The notes under the pieces are model-generated. The model was given only the letters and a program-made list of their open reading frames with translations, was not told the origin of the DNA and did no database searches. 64,000 nt of DNA from CAXBNB01 sp049115735 (GTDB lineage: Bacteria; Bacteroidota; Bacteroidia; Cytophagales; Cyclobacteriaceae), in NCBI GenBank assembly GCA_049115735.1, contig JAGDZP010000005.1, positions 1-64,000 on the forward strand. The letters are read 5' to 3'. Below, in pieces: positions 8,687-17,953 of this stretch; position 1 is the first letter of the stretch, and the number at the start of each line of letters is the position of its first letter. Position numbers and translations under genes: made by a program.

Positions 8687-8834
8687 ATCTTATCATTAGT
8701 TAGAATAAAAACGATTTCCATAAAGCCAGCTTGAACATTTAAATATAAAGAAAAAATGCAACCATACTCAAATTATGTTTCGATGAAAAACTGCATTACC
8801 TTGATTGTTCAGCCACTTGTTTAGATCAAAATAT

Positions 8835-8865
8835 TTGTTTGGCGTAAATAAAAAAGTAAATTTGC
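8835..8865 (+). promoter_or_regulatory. Promoter of the rimP-nusA-infB operon
   Basis: A TTTG -33 element (8835-8838), a 19-base spacer and TAAATTTG (8858-8865) together fit the Bacteroidota housekeeping promoter well. Transcription would start near 8872, leaving a leader of about 60 bases that contains a strong hairpin. Confidence 0.65.
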
Positions 8866-8890
8866 AGTAGAAATACAGATTTCGATGAAT

Positions 8891-8915
8891 GAGGGGACAA
8901 CAGTCCCCTCTTTTT
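8891..8915 (+). terminator. Attenuator-like hairpin in the rimP leader
   Basis: GAGGGGAC/GTCCCCTC is a perfect 8-bp stem with an AACA loop, followed by five T. It has the form of an intrinsic terminator but sits between the operon promoter and rimP, about 17 bases before the GTG. It may tune entry into the operon, since NusA itself modulates pausing and termination. A four-codon frame (ATG at 8916, stop at 8928-8930) ends one base before the rimP start. Confidence 0.65.
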
Positions 8916-8931
8916 ATGGTTAATTTTTGAG

Positions 8932-9396
8932 GTGGAAAAAGTAATTGAACAGCTAAAAATTGAGGTTAACAAATTGCTTGAAGAGGATGAAAAGCTTTTT
9001 CTTGTTGACTTTGTTCATAAAGGAAACGACCGTGTTGGCAAGTTGATCATACTGTTGGATGGTGATGAAGGTGTGACAATCGATCAGTGTGCTAGTATCA
9101 GCAGAAGGCTGTCGCGCTACATTGACGAAAACATGGAGTTGAGCAGTCCCCTTACGATGGAAGTATCCTCTGCCGGACTTGACCACCCAATTACCTTGCT
9201 AAGGCAGTACAAAAAAAATGTCGGTAAGAACATTAAAGTGAATCTGGTAGCAGGGGAAGAAATAGAAGGTAAACTTTTGGCTGTGGATGATGAAGGAATA
9301 GAGGTCGAACAGGTAAAGGAGAAAAAGATAAGAGAAGAGAGAAGGGTAATTTTTAAAGATATAACTAAAACTATTGTTTTAATTTCATTCAAATAA
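8932..9396 (+). CDS. rimP: Ribosome maturation factor RimP
   Basis: RimP assists maturation of the 30S subunit. The 154-residue protein shows the expected N-terminal alpha/beta domain with the LDGDEGVTIDQCASISRRLS block and MEVSSAGLDHPI, then the C-terminal SH3-like barrel (LLAVDDEGIEVEQV). The start is GTG at 8932. There is no good Shine-Dalgarno sequence, as is usual in Bacteroidota. It is the first gene of the operon, with a five-base gap to nusA. Confidence 0.95.
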   Translation: MEKVIEQLKIEVNKLLEEDEKLFLVDFVHKGNDRVGKLIILLDGDEGVTIDQCASISRRLSRYIDENMELSSPLTMEVSSAGLDHPITLLRQYKKNVGKNIKVNLVAGEEIEGKLLAVDDEGIEVEQVKEKKIREERRVIFKDITKTIVLISFK

Positions 9397-9401
9397 TAAA
9401 A

Positions 9402-10643
9402 ATGGATAGTGCGATATTAATTGAATCATTAGCGGACTTTGCGAGGAGCAAGAATGTAGACAGACCTACAATGATCAGAATACTGGAAGACGTATTCAGA
9501 ACAATGATTCGAAAAAAATTCGAGACAGATGATAATTTTGATATTATCATTAACGCTGATAAAGGTGACCTTGAAATATGGAGGTTTAGAGAGATTGTAG
9601 ACGACAACTCTGAAGACATTTGGGATCATGACAAAATAGCACTTTCCGAGGCTAGAAAGATTGAGCCCGATTTTGAAATAGGCGAAGAAGTGGCGGAAGA
9701 GATTAAGCTGATGGATTTCGGTCGTAGAATGGTGATGACCGCCAGACAAACTTTGATTCAAAAAATCAAAGACCTTGAAAAAGACATTCTCTTCCAAAAG
9801 TATAAAGATCTAGTAGGTGAAATCATTGGAGGTGAAGTTTATCAGATTCTTAGCCGAGAAGTTTTGTTGACAGACGCTGAAGGAAACGAGCTTACGATTC
9901 CTAAGTCTGAGCAGATCAATAAAGACCGATATAGAAAAGGTGATTCCGCACGAGCCATCGTTGACAGAGTTGAAATCGTAAACGGGAATCCTAGAATTAT
10001 CTTGTCAAGAACTTCACCCGTTTTCCTTGAAAGGCTATTTGAAAGTGAAGTTCCTGAGGTTTATGATGGTCTAATCACAATCAAAAAAGTAGTAAGAGAG
10101 CCAGGCGAAAGAGCAAAAGTGGCTGTTGAGTCTTATGATGATAGGATTGACCCGGTAGGTGCTTGTGTGGGCATGAAGGGTTCCAGGATTCACAGTATTG
10201 TGCGTGAACTCCAAAACGAGAACATCGATGTTATCAATTTTACTGACAACATGGATCTTTATATCGCTCGAGCATTGAGCCCTGCAAAAATTAGTAGCAT
10301 AAAAATTGAGGACGAGAATAAAAGGGTTGCCGTTTATCTAAAACCTGATCAGGTTTCTTTGGCTATTGGTAAAGGAGGCCAGAATATCAAACTAGCGAGC
10401 AAGTTGGTGGATATGGAAATAGATGTATTCAGAGAACTCGACGGACAAGAGGAGGAAGATGTAGCATTAACGGAGTTTTCGGATGAAATCGAAGATTGGG
10501 TAATTGATGAACTGAGAAAGATTGGTTTGGATACAGCAAAGAGTGTATTGGCTCTCACAACAGAAGATTTGTTGAGACGAACTGACCTGGAAGAAGAGAC
10601 AATAGGTAGCCTGGTAAGTGTCTTGAAACAAGAATTTGAATAA
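9402..10643 (+). CDS. nusA: Transcription termination/antitermination protein NusA
   Basis: NusA binds RNA polymerase and nascent RNA to control pausing, termination and antitermination. The 413 residues contain the N-terminal polymerase-binding domain, an S1 domain (about 130-200), and tandem KH domains. The KH blocks include GACVGMKGSRIHSIVREL and AIGKGGQNIKLASKL. A short acidic C-terminal tail follows with a single helix-hairpin-like repeat (about 365-413), so the extra C-terminal repeats of the enterobacterial protein are absent. It lies between rimP and infB (47-base gap). Confidence 0.96.
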   Translation: MDSAILIESLADFARSKNVDRPTMIRILEDVFRTMIRKKFETDDNFDIIINADKGDLEIWRFREIVDDNSEDIWDHDKIALSEARKIEPDFEIGEEVAEEIKLMDFGRRMVMTARQTLIQKIKDLEKDILFQKYKDLVGEIIGGEVYQILSREVLLTDAEGNELTIPKSEQINKDRYRKGDSARAIVDRVEIVNGNPRIILSRTSPVFLERLFESEVPEVYDGLITIKKVVREPGERAKVAVESYDDRIDPVGACVGMKGSRIHSIVRELQNENIDVINFTDNMDLYIARALSPAKISSIKIEDENKRVAVYLKPDQVSLAIGKGGQNIKLASKLVDMEIDVFRELDGQEEEDVALTEFSDEIEDWVIDELRKIGLDTAKSVLALTTEDLLRRTDLEEETIGSLVSVLKQEFE

Positions 10644-10690
10644 TGAATCCAGTTAATGGATTAAAGAATAAATAAGTAGAAAAAGTAAAT

Positions 10691-13417
10691 ATGGCAGAAG
10701 GTAAAATGATGCGTTTAGGTCAGGCCGCCAGACGACTCAATGTTGGAAGTAGCACCATTATTGAGTTTTTGGCAAACAAAGGTTTTGATATAGACAGCAA
10801 TCCAAATACGAAAATAACACCCGACCAATTTGAGCTATTGGCACGGGAGTATGCTGATTCAGCCCATGATAAAGAAGAAGCTTCTGGATTGACTATTGGC
10901 AATTCATCGACAGATAATGTGGTGTTGACTTCTGCTGCTGATCAGGAGGTCAAGGAGCCTGCGAAGGAGGAGAAGATCCTCATCAAAGACAACACCGCCG
11001 GCCAGGAAGAAGCACATCAGGAACCTGCTGCTGAAGAACCGAAAATTGAAAGCCCTAAGCTACAAGGGATAAAAGTGGTCGGAAAAATTGACCTGGAAAA
11101 TAAACCTAAGGCCAAAGAAGAAGAACCTGTTGCTGAAGAAGAGGTAACAGAAGAAGAAGTAAAAGTAGAACCAGAGGTTAAGGAAGAACAGCAAGCCAAG
11201 GAGGAGGATACACCCAAAGAAGAGCCAGAAGCACAACCCGAAAAATCTGCCAAAAAGGATGTGATCGAAGCAAAAGCTGATTCTTTGAAAGGACTTACTG
11301 TTTTAGGAAAGATTGAGCTGCCTAAGAAACCGGAAAAGCCAGAGAAGCCTGTGGCTTCTTCTGATAAGGATGGAGACAAAGCTGGCAACAAGCAAAAGAG
11401 GCCTAGAAAGAGAATAAGTAGTTCTAGAAAAGACAGTCCATCACAGTCAGGTGGGAAGCCTAGGTTTGAAAGAGAAAGAAAACCACGTGTTGTTAAAGAA
11501 GAACTTACGGATAAGGAAATTCAGGATAAGATTAAGGCCACACTAGCCAAACTTAGTGGTGGAACGAATCAGGGTGCTACAGTAAGTCGCTCAAAATATC
11601 GAAAAGAAAAAAGATCACAAGTAGCAGAAGCTCATGAAGAAAAAATGCTTCAGGAGCAGGAAGATCTTAAGACATTAAAGGTTACAGAGTTTATTTCTGC
11701 CAATGACCTGGCGAGTTTAATGGACGTCTCAGTCAATGACGTAATCTCGACTTGTATGAGCTTAGGAATGTTTGTGTCGATCAACCAGAGACTAGATGCA
11801 GAGTCCATTACAATCATATCCGATGAGTTCGGCTTCAGTGTAGAATTTACCACCGAAGATGACGATACCGATATAGTGGAGGTAGAAGATACCGCTGAAG
11901 AACTGGAAGATCGTGCCCCTATCGTAACCATCATGGGACACGTCGATCATGGAAAAACTTCTTTACTGGATTACATAAGAGATTCCCGCGTTACTTCTGG
12001 TGAAGCCGGTGGTATTACTCAGCACATTGGAGCTTACGATGTGGAGACCAAGGATGGTAAAAAAATAGCCTTCCTGGATACACCGGGTCACGAAGCATTT
12101 ACAGCAATGAGGGCTCGTGGTGCTAAAATTACCGACTTGGTAATCATTGTGGTTGCAGCTGATGATGATGTAATGCCTCAGACCAAAGAAGCAATCAACC
12201 ATGCTCAGGTAGCAGGTGTGCCAATTGTAATAGCGATAAACAAGGTAGATAAACCGAATGCCAATCCAGACAAGGTAAAGGAATCACTTTCAGCCATTAA
12301 TATTTTAGTTGAAGACTGGGGTGGAAAGTACCAATGCCAGGAGATATCCGCCAAGACGGGTCAGGGAATAGAAGAACTTTTGGAAAAGGTGTTGCTTGAA
12401 GCAGAATTGCTGGAACTGAAGGCTAATCCAAACAAGAGTGCTGTTGGTTCGGTAGTTGAAGCCACGCTTGACAAAGGCCGAGGGTATGTTACTACGCTGA
12501 TGGTGCAGGCAGGTACTTTGTCTGTTGGTGATATTGTTCTTGCAGGATCTTACTTCGGAAAGGTCAAAGCAATGTTTGACCATTTGGGCCATAATCTGGA
12601 TAAAGTCGGACCGTCAACGCCAGTACAAATGCTGGGATTGGACGGAGCGGCTCAGGCAGGTGACAAGTTCAACGTAATGGAATCTGATAAAGAAGCGAGA
12701 GAAGTTGCTAACAAGCGTGAACAAATTTTGCGTGAACAAAGTATCAGAACCAAGAAACACATCACGCTGGATGAAATTGGAAGACGATTGGCTATTGGTT
12801 CATTTAAGGAACTGAATATAATTGTTAAGGGTGACGTGGATGGGTCTGTTGAAGCCCTTTCTGATTCATTATTGAAGCTATCTACTAAGGAAGTTCAGGT
12901 AAATATTATTCATAAAGGAGTTGGTCAAATTTCGGAATCTGACGTACTTCTAGCTTCGGCATCCGATGCGGTAATCGTTGGTTTTCAGGTGAGGCCTTCA
13001 GGTAGTGCTAAGAAAATTGCTGAGAAAGACGAAATAGAAATCAGGCTTTACTCTATAATTTATGATGCCATCAATGAGGTGAAAGATGCCATGGAAGGAT
13101 TGCTTGCACCGACAGTGGAAGAAGTAATTACCGGAAACATTGAAGTAAGGGATATCTTTAAAATATCTAAAGTTGGTACCGTTGCAGGATGTTATGTAAC
13201 CGATGGCTTTGTGAAACGTGCCAATGATATTAGATTGATTCGTGATGGTATCGTAACCTATGAAGGTGAAATTGGTCAGTTGAAGCGATTCAAGGAGGAT
13301 GTACAGGAAGTGAAGAACGGGTACGAATGTGGTATCAGCATCAAAGGATTCAATGATATAAAGGTGGGTGACGTGATTGAAGGATACGAACAAAGAGAGG
13401 TAAAGAGAACACTATAA
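10691..13417 (+). CDS. infB: Translation initiation factor IF-2
   Basis: IF-2 is the GTPase that places initiator tRNA on the ribosome. The 908 residues comprise an IF2N-type N-terminal helix domain (about 5-50) and a long low-complexity segment rich in E, K and P (about 70-280). A second N-terminal module follows, then the G domain with GHVDHGKTS near 416, DTPGHE near 461 and NKVD near 516, and domains II-IV. It is the third gene of the rimP operon. The charged linker is as expected for Bacteroidota IF-2. Confidence 0.97.
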   Translation: MAEGKMMRLGQAARRLNVGSSTIIEFLANKGFDIDSNPNTKITPDQFELLAREYADSAHDKEEASGLTIGNSSTDNVVLTSAADQEVKEPAKEEKILIKDNTAGQEEAHQEPAAEEPKIESPKLQGIKVVGKIDLENKPKAKEEEPVAEEEVTEEEVKVEPEVKEEQQAKEEDTPKEEPEAQPEKSAKKDVIEAKADSLKGLTVLGKIELPKKPEKPEKPVASSDKDGDKAGNKQKRPRKRISSSRKDSPSQSGGKPRFERERKPRVVKEELTDKEIQDKIKATLAKLSGGTNQGATVSRSKYRKEKRSQVAEAHEEKMLQEQEDLKTLKVTEFISANDLASLMDVSVNDVISTCMSLGMFVSINQRLDAESITIISDEFGFSVEFTTEDDDTDIVEVEDTAEELEDRAPIVTIMGHVDHGKTSLLDYIRDSRVTSGEAGGITQHIGAYDVETKDGKKIAFLDTPGHEAFTAMRARGAKITDLVIIVVAADDDVMPQTKEAINHAQVAGVPIVIAINKVDKPNANPDKVKESLSAINILVEDWGGKYQCQEISAKTGQGIEELLEKVLLEAELLELKANPNKSAVGSVVEATLDKGRGYVTTLMVQAGTLSVGDIVLAGSYFGKVKAMFDHLGHNLDKVGPSTPVQMLGLDGAAQAGDKFNVMESDKEAREVANKREQILREQSIRTKKHITLDEIGRRLAIGSFKELNIIVKGDVDGSVEALSDSLLKLSTKEVQVNIIHKGVGQISESDVLLASASDAVIVGFQVRPSGSAKKIAEKDEIEIRLYSIIYDAINEVKDAMEGLLAPTVEEVITGNIEVRDIFKISKVGTVAGCYVTDGFVKRANDIRLIRDGIVTYEGEIGQLKRFKEDVQEVKNGYECGISIKGFNDIKVGDVIEGYEQREVKRTL

Positions 13418-13427
13418 ATGATGTGAA

Positions 13428-13619
13428 ATGGAAGTACTACAATGGTTTACTTCCTTTTTATTTTATTGCTGCATATTCGGAATTGTACTCGGCCTATTCA
13501 AGCCATGGATGGCACTTTGGTGGATGGATCTGCAGAATAGAAAGCGGGTATTAAAGTATTATGGCATTCCGGCAATCTTCTTTTTTTTATTAAGGTATTT
13601 TTTGAATATTTATTTTTAG
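13428..13619 (+). CDS. Small two-segment membrane protein
   Basis: This 63-residue product begins 10 bases after infB and has two hydrophobic segments (about 7-25 and 46-62). They are separated by a conserved-looking KPWMALWWMDLQNRKRVLKY loop. The close spacing, the ATG and the membrane-protein composition argue that it is real and cotranscribed with infB. I recall similar short proteins with a KPxxxLWW...NRxKV pattern in Bacteroidota, but no function is known to me. Confidence 0.6.
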   Translation: MEVLQWFTSFLFYCCIFGIVLGLFKPWMALWWMDLQNRKRVLKYYGIPAIFFFLLRYFLNIYF

Positions 13620-13635
13620 GAAGACAGCTAACTTC

Positions 13636-13643
13636 TATCTTTG
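13636..13643 (+). promoter_or_regulatory. -7 promoter element for tRNA-Arg
   Basis: TATCTTTG is an exact TAnnTTTG match ending 13 bases before the first tRNA base. The -33 region (TTTTTA at 13613-13618) is weaker. Confidence 0.55.
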
Positions 13644-13656
13644 CAGCAGAAAAAAT

Positions 13657-13730
13657 GGCCTTGTAGCTCAACTGAATAGAGCACCTGATTACGGCTCAGG
13701 AGGTTTTAGGTTTGAATCCTAACAAGGTCA
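13657..13730 (+). tRNA. tRNA-Arg (anticodon ACG)
   Basis: The 74-base cloverleaf folds fully. The acceptor stem is GGCCTTG/CAAGGTC with one G-T pair. The D stem is GCTC/GAGC. The anticodon stem is CCTGA/TCAGG with loop TTACGGC, anticodon ACG at 13691-13693. The T stem is TTAGG/CCTAA around TTTGAAT. The discriminator base is A and CCA is not encoded. ACG is normally edited to ICG and reads CGU, CGC and CGA. Confidence 0.95.
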
Positions 13731-13735
13731 CAGAA

Positions 13736-13769
13736 AAGCCCCAAGCATACGCTTGGGGCTTGGTTTTTT
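13736..13769 (+). terminator. Terminator after tRNA-Arg
   Basis: AAGCCCCAAGC/GCTTGGGGCTT is an 11-bp stem with an ATAC loop; it is followed by GG and six T. It begins five bases past the tRNA, so the tRNA is a single-gene unit. Confidence 0.85.
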
Positions 13770-13803
13770 ACACTTAATATGTTCACTATTTTGAGGCTCT
13801 CGC

Positions 13804-14421
13804 TTAGTGAACCAATTCAAATTCAACACGTCTGTTTTGGGCTCGACCTGCATCATTATTGTTGTCCGCTATTGGATTCGAGTCACCATATCCTTGCGCC
13901 ATAATTCTCGAAGCATCTATACCATGATCAATTATGTATTTTTCACATGAGTGGGCTCTATCATCAGAAAGTTTACGGTTTATCTCTGCATTTCCCGTGT
14001 TGTCTGTGTATCCTGAGATTTTAAGTTTAAAATCCTCATGTTTCTTCATAAGCAGCACCACCTTGTCCAGTTTCTCATAAGAATCGCTTAGCAGTTCTGC
14101 ACTTCCAGTCTTAAACTTTACTCCTTGCAAAGCATCCTGTAATACTTTCTTTTCTGCAGCGTCCAATTCTGGGCAGCCATCATTTTCAGCCGTACCTATT
14201 TCATGTGGACAGTCATCCTTATCGTCTGGCACACCATCTCCATCAGAGTCTACCACCGTCCCTTCACAGTCACCTTCACCTAATGAATTCGGTGCAACAA
14301 CGCATATCCCATTTGTTGTCACAACATTTGTTCCGTTTCCACTTACCACATTGCAGCATAGCTGCGCTTGACAAACTCCCACCATAAATGAGAGTACCAC
14401 TATTAATGTAATTTTTTTCAT
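13804..14421 (-). CDS. OmpA-family peptidoglycan-binding protein with a thrombospondin-type-3 repeat
   Basis: The 205-residue precursor has a Sec signal peptide (about 1-19) and a short cysteine-containing region. A calcium-binding thrombospondin type 3-like motif follows (DSDGDGVPDDKDDCP at about 58-72), then an OmpA C-terminal domain from about 90. In that domain ISGYTDNTGN and the downstream LSDDRAHSCEKY, with NRRVEF, match the peptidoglycan (diaminopimelate) binding site. It probably tethers the outer membrane to the cell wall. No beta-barrel domain is present, so it is a soluble, secreted form. It is monocistronic. Confidence 0.9.
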   Translation of the reverse strand: MKKITLIVVLSFMVGVCQAQLCCNVVSGNGTNVVTTNGICVVAPNSLGEGDCEGTVVDSDGDGVPDDKDDCPHEIGTAENDGCPELDAAEKKVLQDALQGVKFKTGSAELLSDSYEKLDKVVLLMKKHEDFKLKISGYTDNTGNAEINRKLSDDRAHSCEKYIIDHGIDASRIMAQGYGDSNPIADNNNDAGRAQNRRVEFELVH

Positions 14422-14592
14422 CTTTTTGTTTTAAGTTAATATGATGGTAAACTACGGAATTAATGTGCAGGAATACAACCTTTAATGTGAAGTTTAGATT
14501 AATTAATTGACAGCATAATGTGACACCAACCTTCTAAGTTATTACTCTTAAAAAAGTAAGTATTGCAACCAATATTTCTCAATTGAAGGCCA

Positions 14593-16206
14593 TTAATAAG
14601 TAACCACCTTCACATCATTAAACATATATGGGTTGTCGCTGAGCCTTAACTCCTTGCCACTGGCGGTGGTAACGTTTTTGAGAATGACTTCCTTGGTTTT
14701 TATATAAGGAAATTGTTCTACGTAGGAAGCGTCGGTCATTTCTTTATTGAAGTTTGAGAAAATGGCTGGTCCCTCGTAATCCTCAGGGTGATTGGAGTCA
14801 TCTATTTTGAGATTTTCTATCGTGATCCGCTCAGGCATATAACATGTATAACCAAAATCATGTTGTCCGGAATAAGTACCGTTTATCAGGCTTGAGCTAA
14901 TTGGTTTGCCTGCAGCAGGAATAAAGGTACAATTGAGAATGATGAACTCTCCCTGCCAGGTACTGCCATAGTCGGAGCGTAGATTGATCAACCTCGATCC
15001 ACGGATGGTTGAGTTCTCGACAGTAAAAGTTCCGCTTCCTATAGCATTTATTCCCATGTGACCCAGGGTAGAATTTCGGATGGTAGCATTTGCGACCCCC
15101 ATGTGTGCATCAAAGCGGGATAAAGTACAATTGTCGTAAGTGATGTTTTTGCTATAGTTAGAGGCCAGGACTCCCCAGTAGCTTCGGTCATCAATACTAT
15201 TAGTCTGTGTGCAATTCTCGAAGGTCACATTGAGGGCACGATTTACGGAAAGGTCATATGAACCCATGGAAACAGGCTTTCCAGCCGAGCCTATGGTTCT
15301 ATACATTTTGTGACCAGTAAGGATAGTGTTTACGACCTTTACATAAGAACAATCACGTATGTCGATAAAACCACGGTAAGGCGCACCATGATCTCCTTCT
15401 CCTGTAATCCTATGCTCCAAATCCTTGACAAGTACATTCGAACGTCGGATCGCAATATTACGACTGTGATAGTTGTACTTTGATTCAGCCTGATTGGCGA
15501 TGGTGGTGAATAGACCCCCGGAAATGGTCAGTATCTTGTCATCCAGCGGCAGTGCTTTTATATCCGTTATCTCATCAAAATCCCAAATAATTGGAGCATC
15601 CATATCTACATTCCCATTTTTGTCCACGACAAATATATCTGTCTGAGGAGATCCATTGTTTTGATTCAAACCATAACGAATGTAGCGTCTCACATTTGCG
15701 TTGGTGGCAGTAATCAGGCAGGTGCCGGGCAAAGAAACATTGATCTTCTCCTGATTCCTTTTGAGGGAGGATATGCCTTTAGGTTCAAATGCTTCTAAGC
15801 TTGAGCTCACCTGAAAAACATGCGAACCCCGATCCTCTACCTCAGTATCGTCAACAATGAAAGATGCTTTCCCAAAATCCGTGTCGGTTTTAATGATTGC
15901 CGTTCTGGTGGTTCCGCCGATATAATATGTGGCTCCATCCTCAGCCCTTACAGGAAGTCCATGTTGATTTGCTATTTCATGAGCTGCGGCGATTGAAATT
16001 ATATCATCGGTTTTACCGTCGGCTTTTGCGCCGAAATCACTATAATTTACGAATCCATCAGTCTTAAATTTAGAGATATATTCGTCAGGAACGTTAATGA
16101 CCAACTCCCCACTTTCATCGGTGCTAACTTGGATTTTTTCTTGTTCACATTGTGTGAGAAAGAATAGACCTGGAATCAGTAAGAAAAGCGATATTATTTT
16201 TTTCAT
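14593..16206 (-). CDS. Lipoprotein with pectate-lyase-3-type beta-helix
   Basis: The 537-residue protein has a lipoprotein signal with Cys20 (FFLTQC). A FVNYSDFGAKADGKTDD block follows, typical of the N-terminal turn of the Pectate_lyase_3 / right-handed beta-helix superfamily (PF12708). Many short coils rich in N, T and S follow (for example VTFENCTQTNS and ITYDNCTLSR). These folds are used by polysaccharide lyases, glycosidases and epimerases, or just for binding. I cannot identify catalytic residues. The ATG at 16206 is preferred to the upstream TTG/ATG-like start at 16242, because it begins directly with the signal. It lies at the 3' side of the beta-helix/cytochrome cluster, but a terminator separates it from that cluster. 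Confidence 0.75.
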   Translation of the reverse strand: MKKIISLFLLIPGLFFLTQCEQEKIQVSTDESGELVINVPDEYISKFKTDGFVNYSDFGAKADGKTDDIISIAAAHEIANQHGLPVRAEDGATYYIGGTTRTAIIKTDTDFGKASFIVDDTEVEDRGSHVFQVSSSLEAFEPKGISSLKRNQEKINVSLPGTCLITATNANVRRYIRYGLNQNNGSPQTDIFVVDKNGNVDMDAPIIWDFDEITDIKALPLDDKILTISGGLFTTIANQAESKYNYHSRNIAIRRSNVLVKDLEHRITGEGDHGAPYRGFIDIRDCSYVKVVNTILTGHKMYRTIGSAGKPVSMGSYDLSVNRALNVTFENCTQTNSIDDRSYWGVLASNYSKNITYDNCTLSRFDAHMGVANATIRNSTLGHMGINAIGSGTFTVENSTIRGSRLINLRSDYGSTWQGEFIILNCTFIPAAGKPISSSLINGTYSGQHDFGYTCYMPERITIENLKIDDSNHPEDYEGPAIFSNFNKEMTDASYVEQFPYIKTKEVILKNVTTASGKELRLSDNPYMFNDVKVVTY

Positions 16207-16388
16207 AGCCTTCGTGTTTGCCGTGCTGGTCAATTTCAGCACTGGGTTGAGAGAATAGTTTATGATTAAAGCTCATCAAAAACTCTCAATTTTCCTGCAT
16301 GAAGTCTAAGAAACGTTCGGATAGTAAGGAATTCCCCAGCGGATGAACAGTTCTTACAGGATTGAAGGGAACGATTTGAAGATAGACA

Positions 16389-16420
16389 CAAAAAAAGACC
16401 ATCTAAAAATCTAGATGGCC
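16389..16420 (-). terminator. Terminator after the beta-helix/cytochrome gene
   Basis: On the minus strand GGCCATCTA/TAGATGGTC forms a 9-bp stem followed by eight T. It closes the cytochrome operon (genes 19815 to 16440) and insulates the lipoprotein gene at 14593-16206. Confidence 0.75.
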
Positions 16421-16439
16421 TTTGTCAATAGCAATTGTT

Positions 16440-17933
16440 TTATTTTTTCAGTTTCAACATAAACTTTGCTACTTCCAGCCTGGTCTCCGGGTCAATGTAA
16501 TCCTGCGGAGGCATTTCGGGATAGTCCTCTCTTTTGTGTATAGGTGCCGCTATATAATCTGCAATACCCTGTGGGTTATCGTTGTATAATGCCTGAATGG
16601 TCATCGTAGGCGGGCCGATCATTCGCATGTTGTACGCATGACAGCCGGCGCATATCGCGTAGTAAGTAAGCTTACTTCTTTCTGAGGCTTCTATTTTGCG
16701 CGGCTCGACAGGTTTGTCTAGTAGAAAGGTTTTTACACTTCTCGTGTCTGTGATATTAGCTTGAGTATAGCTACCCAGCCCAAAAGACCTGTAGCGATCT
16801 TTGTTTCTAATACTGCCAGATCCACCACCAACAGCTATAATATCGGGCCCATTCTCGCTCAATTTGGTCATCATCAGCGCTTTCACTTCATCGATTGGAT
16901 TATTGCCATTGTTGTCCATAAAATTATCCAACAAGACGACCCTGTCAGGGTTTGGTTCCGATTCAGGATCCTTTGAAAGTTGTATTCCCGCGAATACCAT
17001 ATCGGTAATCGTTATGCCTGAATTGTCATTGCCAGTTATAATATTGTTTTCCACTATCACATCGTCTGCAGCCATAATCAACATACCTGTGCCTTTTGGA
17101 ATACCAGCAACCAATGAACCGGGAGCTCCGAAGTTCTTGTGATTGTTATTGACAATAAAATTGTTCCTAACAATTACATCGTAGCATGTTTTTATCGGGA
17201 GGCCTGGCGTAACAAATACCAATATGCCCCCTGTATTATTATGAGCATAATTGTTTTCTACCAAGGCATGTCTGGAGTTTTCAATTTCAATACCAGCCAC
17301 ATTATCAAAAACTTCATTGTTTCTTACATCAATATTATCGCACATGCCAACGTAAATTGCCGCATCCTCTATTTCAGAGAGTACATTTCCTTCAACTAAA
17401 CCATTTTTTCCATATTGAGGAAATATTCCATAGACACCCGTATCGATAATCCAGTTGTTACGAATCACATAGTTATTTCCTGCCTGGCCCATAATAGCAT
17501 TTCCTTTGTACTTTATGATTTTGAAGTTCTCAATCAAAATACCATTACCGGAATATAGAAAAGCATCATTCATTTGCTTCTGCCCATCCAAAGTTGGCCA
17601 TTCCCCATTTTCGATAACACCCTGAAGGCTTATATCATCTTTGTCGATGTATACCGTCTCGTTGTAAGTACCGGGATAAACTCTGATCAAATCGCCAGGC
17701 TTTGCATCAGCTACAGCTTCTTGAATAGACTCGCCATCTTTCACTTCTATCGTCTCACCTGTAACCCTTGAGGCAGTAAGAGTTGCAGATCCATCTCCAG
17801 ATCCTGCGGATTCATTAGTGTAACGTACAGGTGGAGGCAAAGCTCCGGAATTTGAAGAAAAGAAGAATTTGCCCGCAACCACTCCGATGGCTATCAGCAG
17901 TAATCCAACAAGTATTTTTGATCCTTTTTTCAT
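16440..17933 (-). CDS. Parallel beta-helix (TIGR03805-like) fused to cytochrome c
   Basis: The 497-residue protein has an N-terminal membrane anchor (about 7-21) and a right-handed beta-helix from about 60 to 370. The helix contains blocks I associate with the TIGR03805 family (DAAIYVGMCDNIDVRNNE, VAGIEIENS, NTGGILVFVTPGLP). A cytochrome c domain at about 420-495 follows, with CAGCH near 432-436 and likely axial Met residues in RMIGPPTM or PEMPPQ. As I recall, the family is often encoded next to a separate di-haem cytochrome gene, so having the haem domain in the same chain makes sense functionally. The gene follows the peroxidase gene with a 20-base gap. A role in passing electrons from a bound polymer or steroid-like ligand is inference only. 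Confidence 0.8.
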   Translation of the reverse strand: MKKGSKILVGLLLIAIGVVAGKFFFSSNSGALPPPVRYTNESAGSGDGSATLTASRVTGETIEVKDGESIQEAVADAKPGDLIRVYPGTYNETVYIDKDDISLQGVIENGEWPTLDGQKQMNDAFLYSGNGILIENFKIIKYKGNAIMGQAGNNYVIRNNWIIDTGVYGIFPQYGKNGLVEGNVLSEIEDAAIYVGMCDNIDVRNNEVFDNVAGIEIENSRHALVENNYAHNNTGGILVFVTPGLPIKTCYDVIVRNNFIVNNNHKNFGAPGSLVAGIPKGTGMLIMAADDVIVENNIITGNDNSGITITDMVFAGIQLSKDPESEPNPDRVVLLDNFMDNNGNNPIDEVKALMMTKLSENGPDIIAVGGGSGSIRNKDRYRSFGLGSYTQANITDTRSVKTFLLDKPVEPRKIEASERSKLTYYAICAGCHAYNMRMIGPPTMTIQALYNDNPQGIADYIAAPIHKREDYPEMPPQDYIDPETRLEVAKFMLKLKK

Positions 17934-17953
17934 ATTGATTGTATTTAGAAGGT

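Noticed and set aside
14593..16206. Membership of the pectate-lyase-like gene in the cytochrome operon
   Set aside because: A clear minus-strand terminator at 16389-16420 separates it from the upstream genes.
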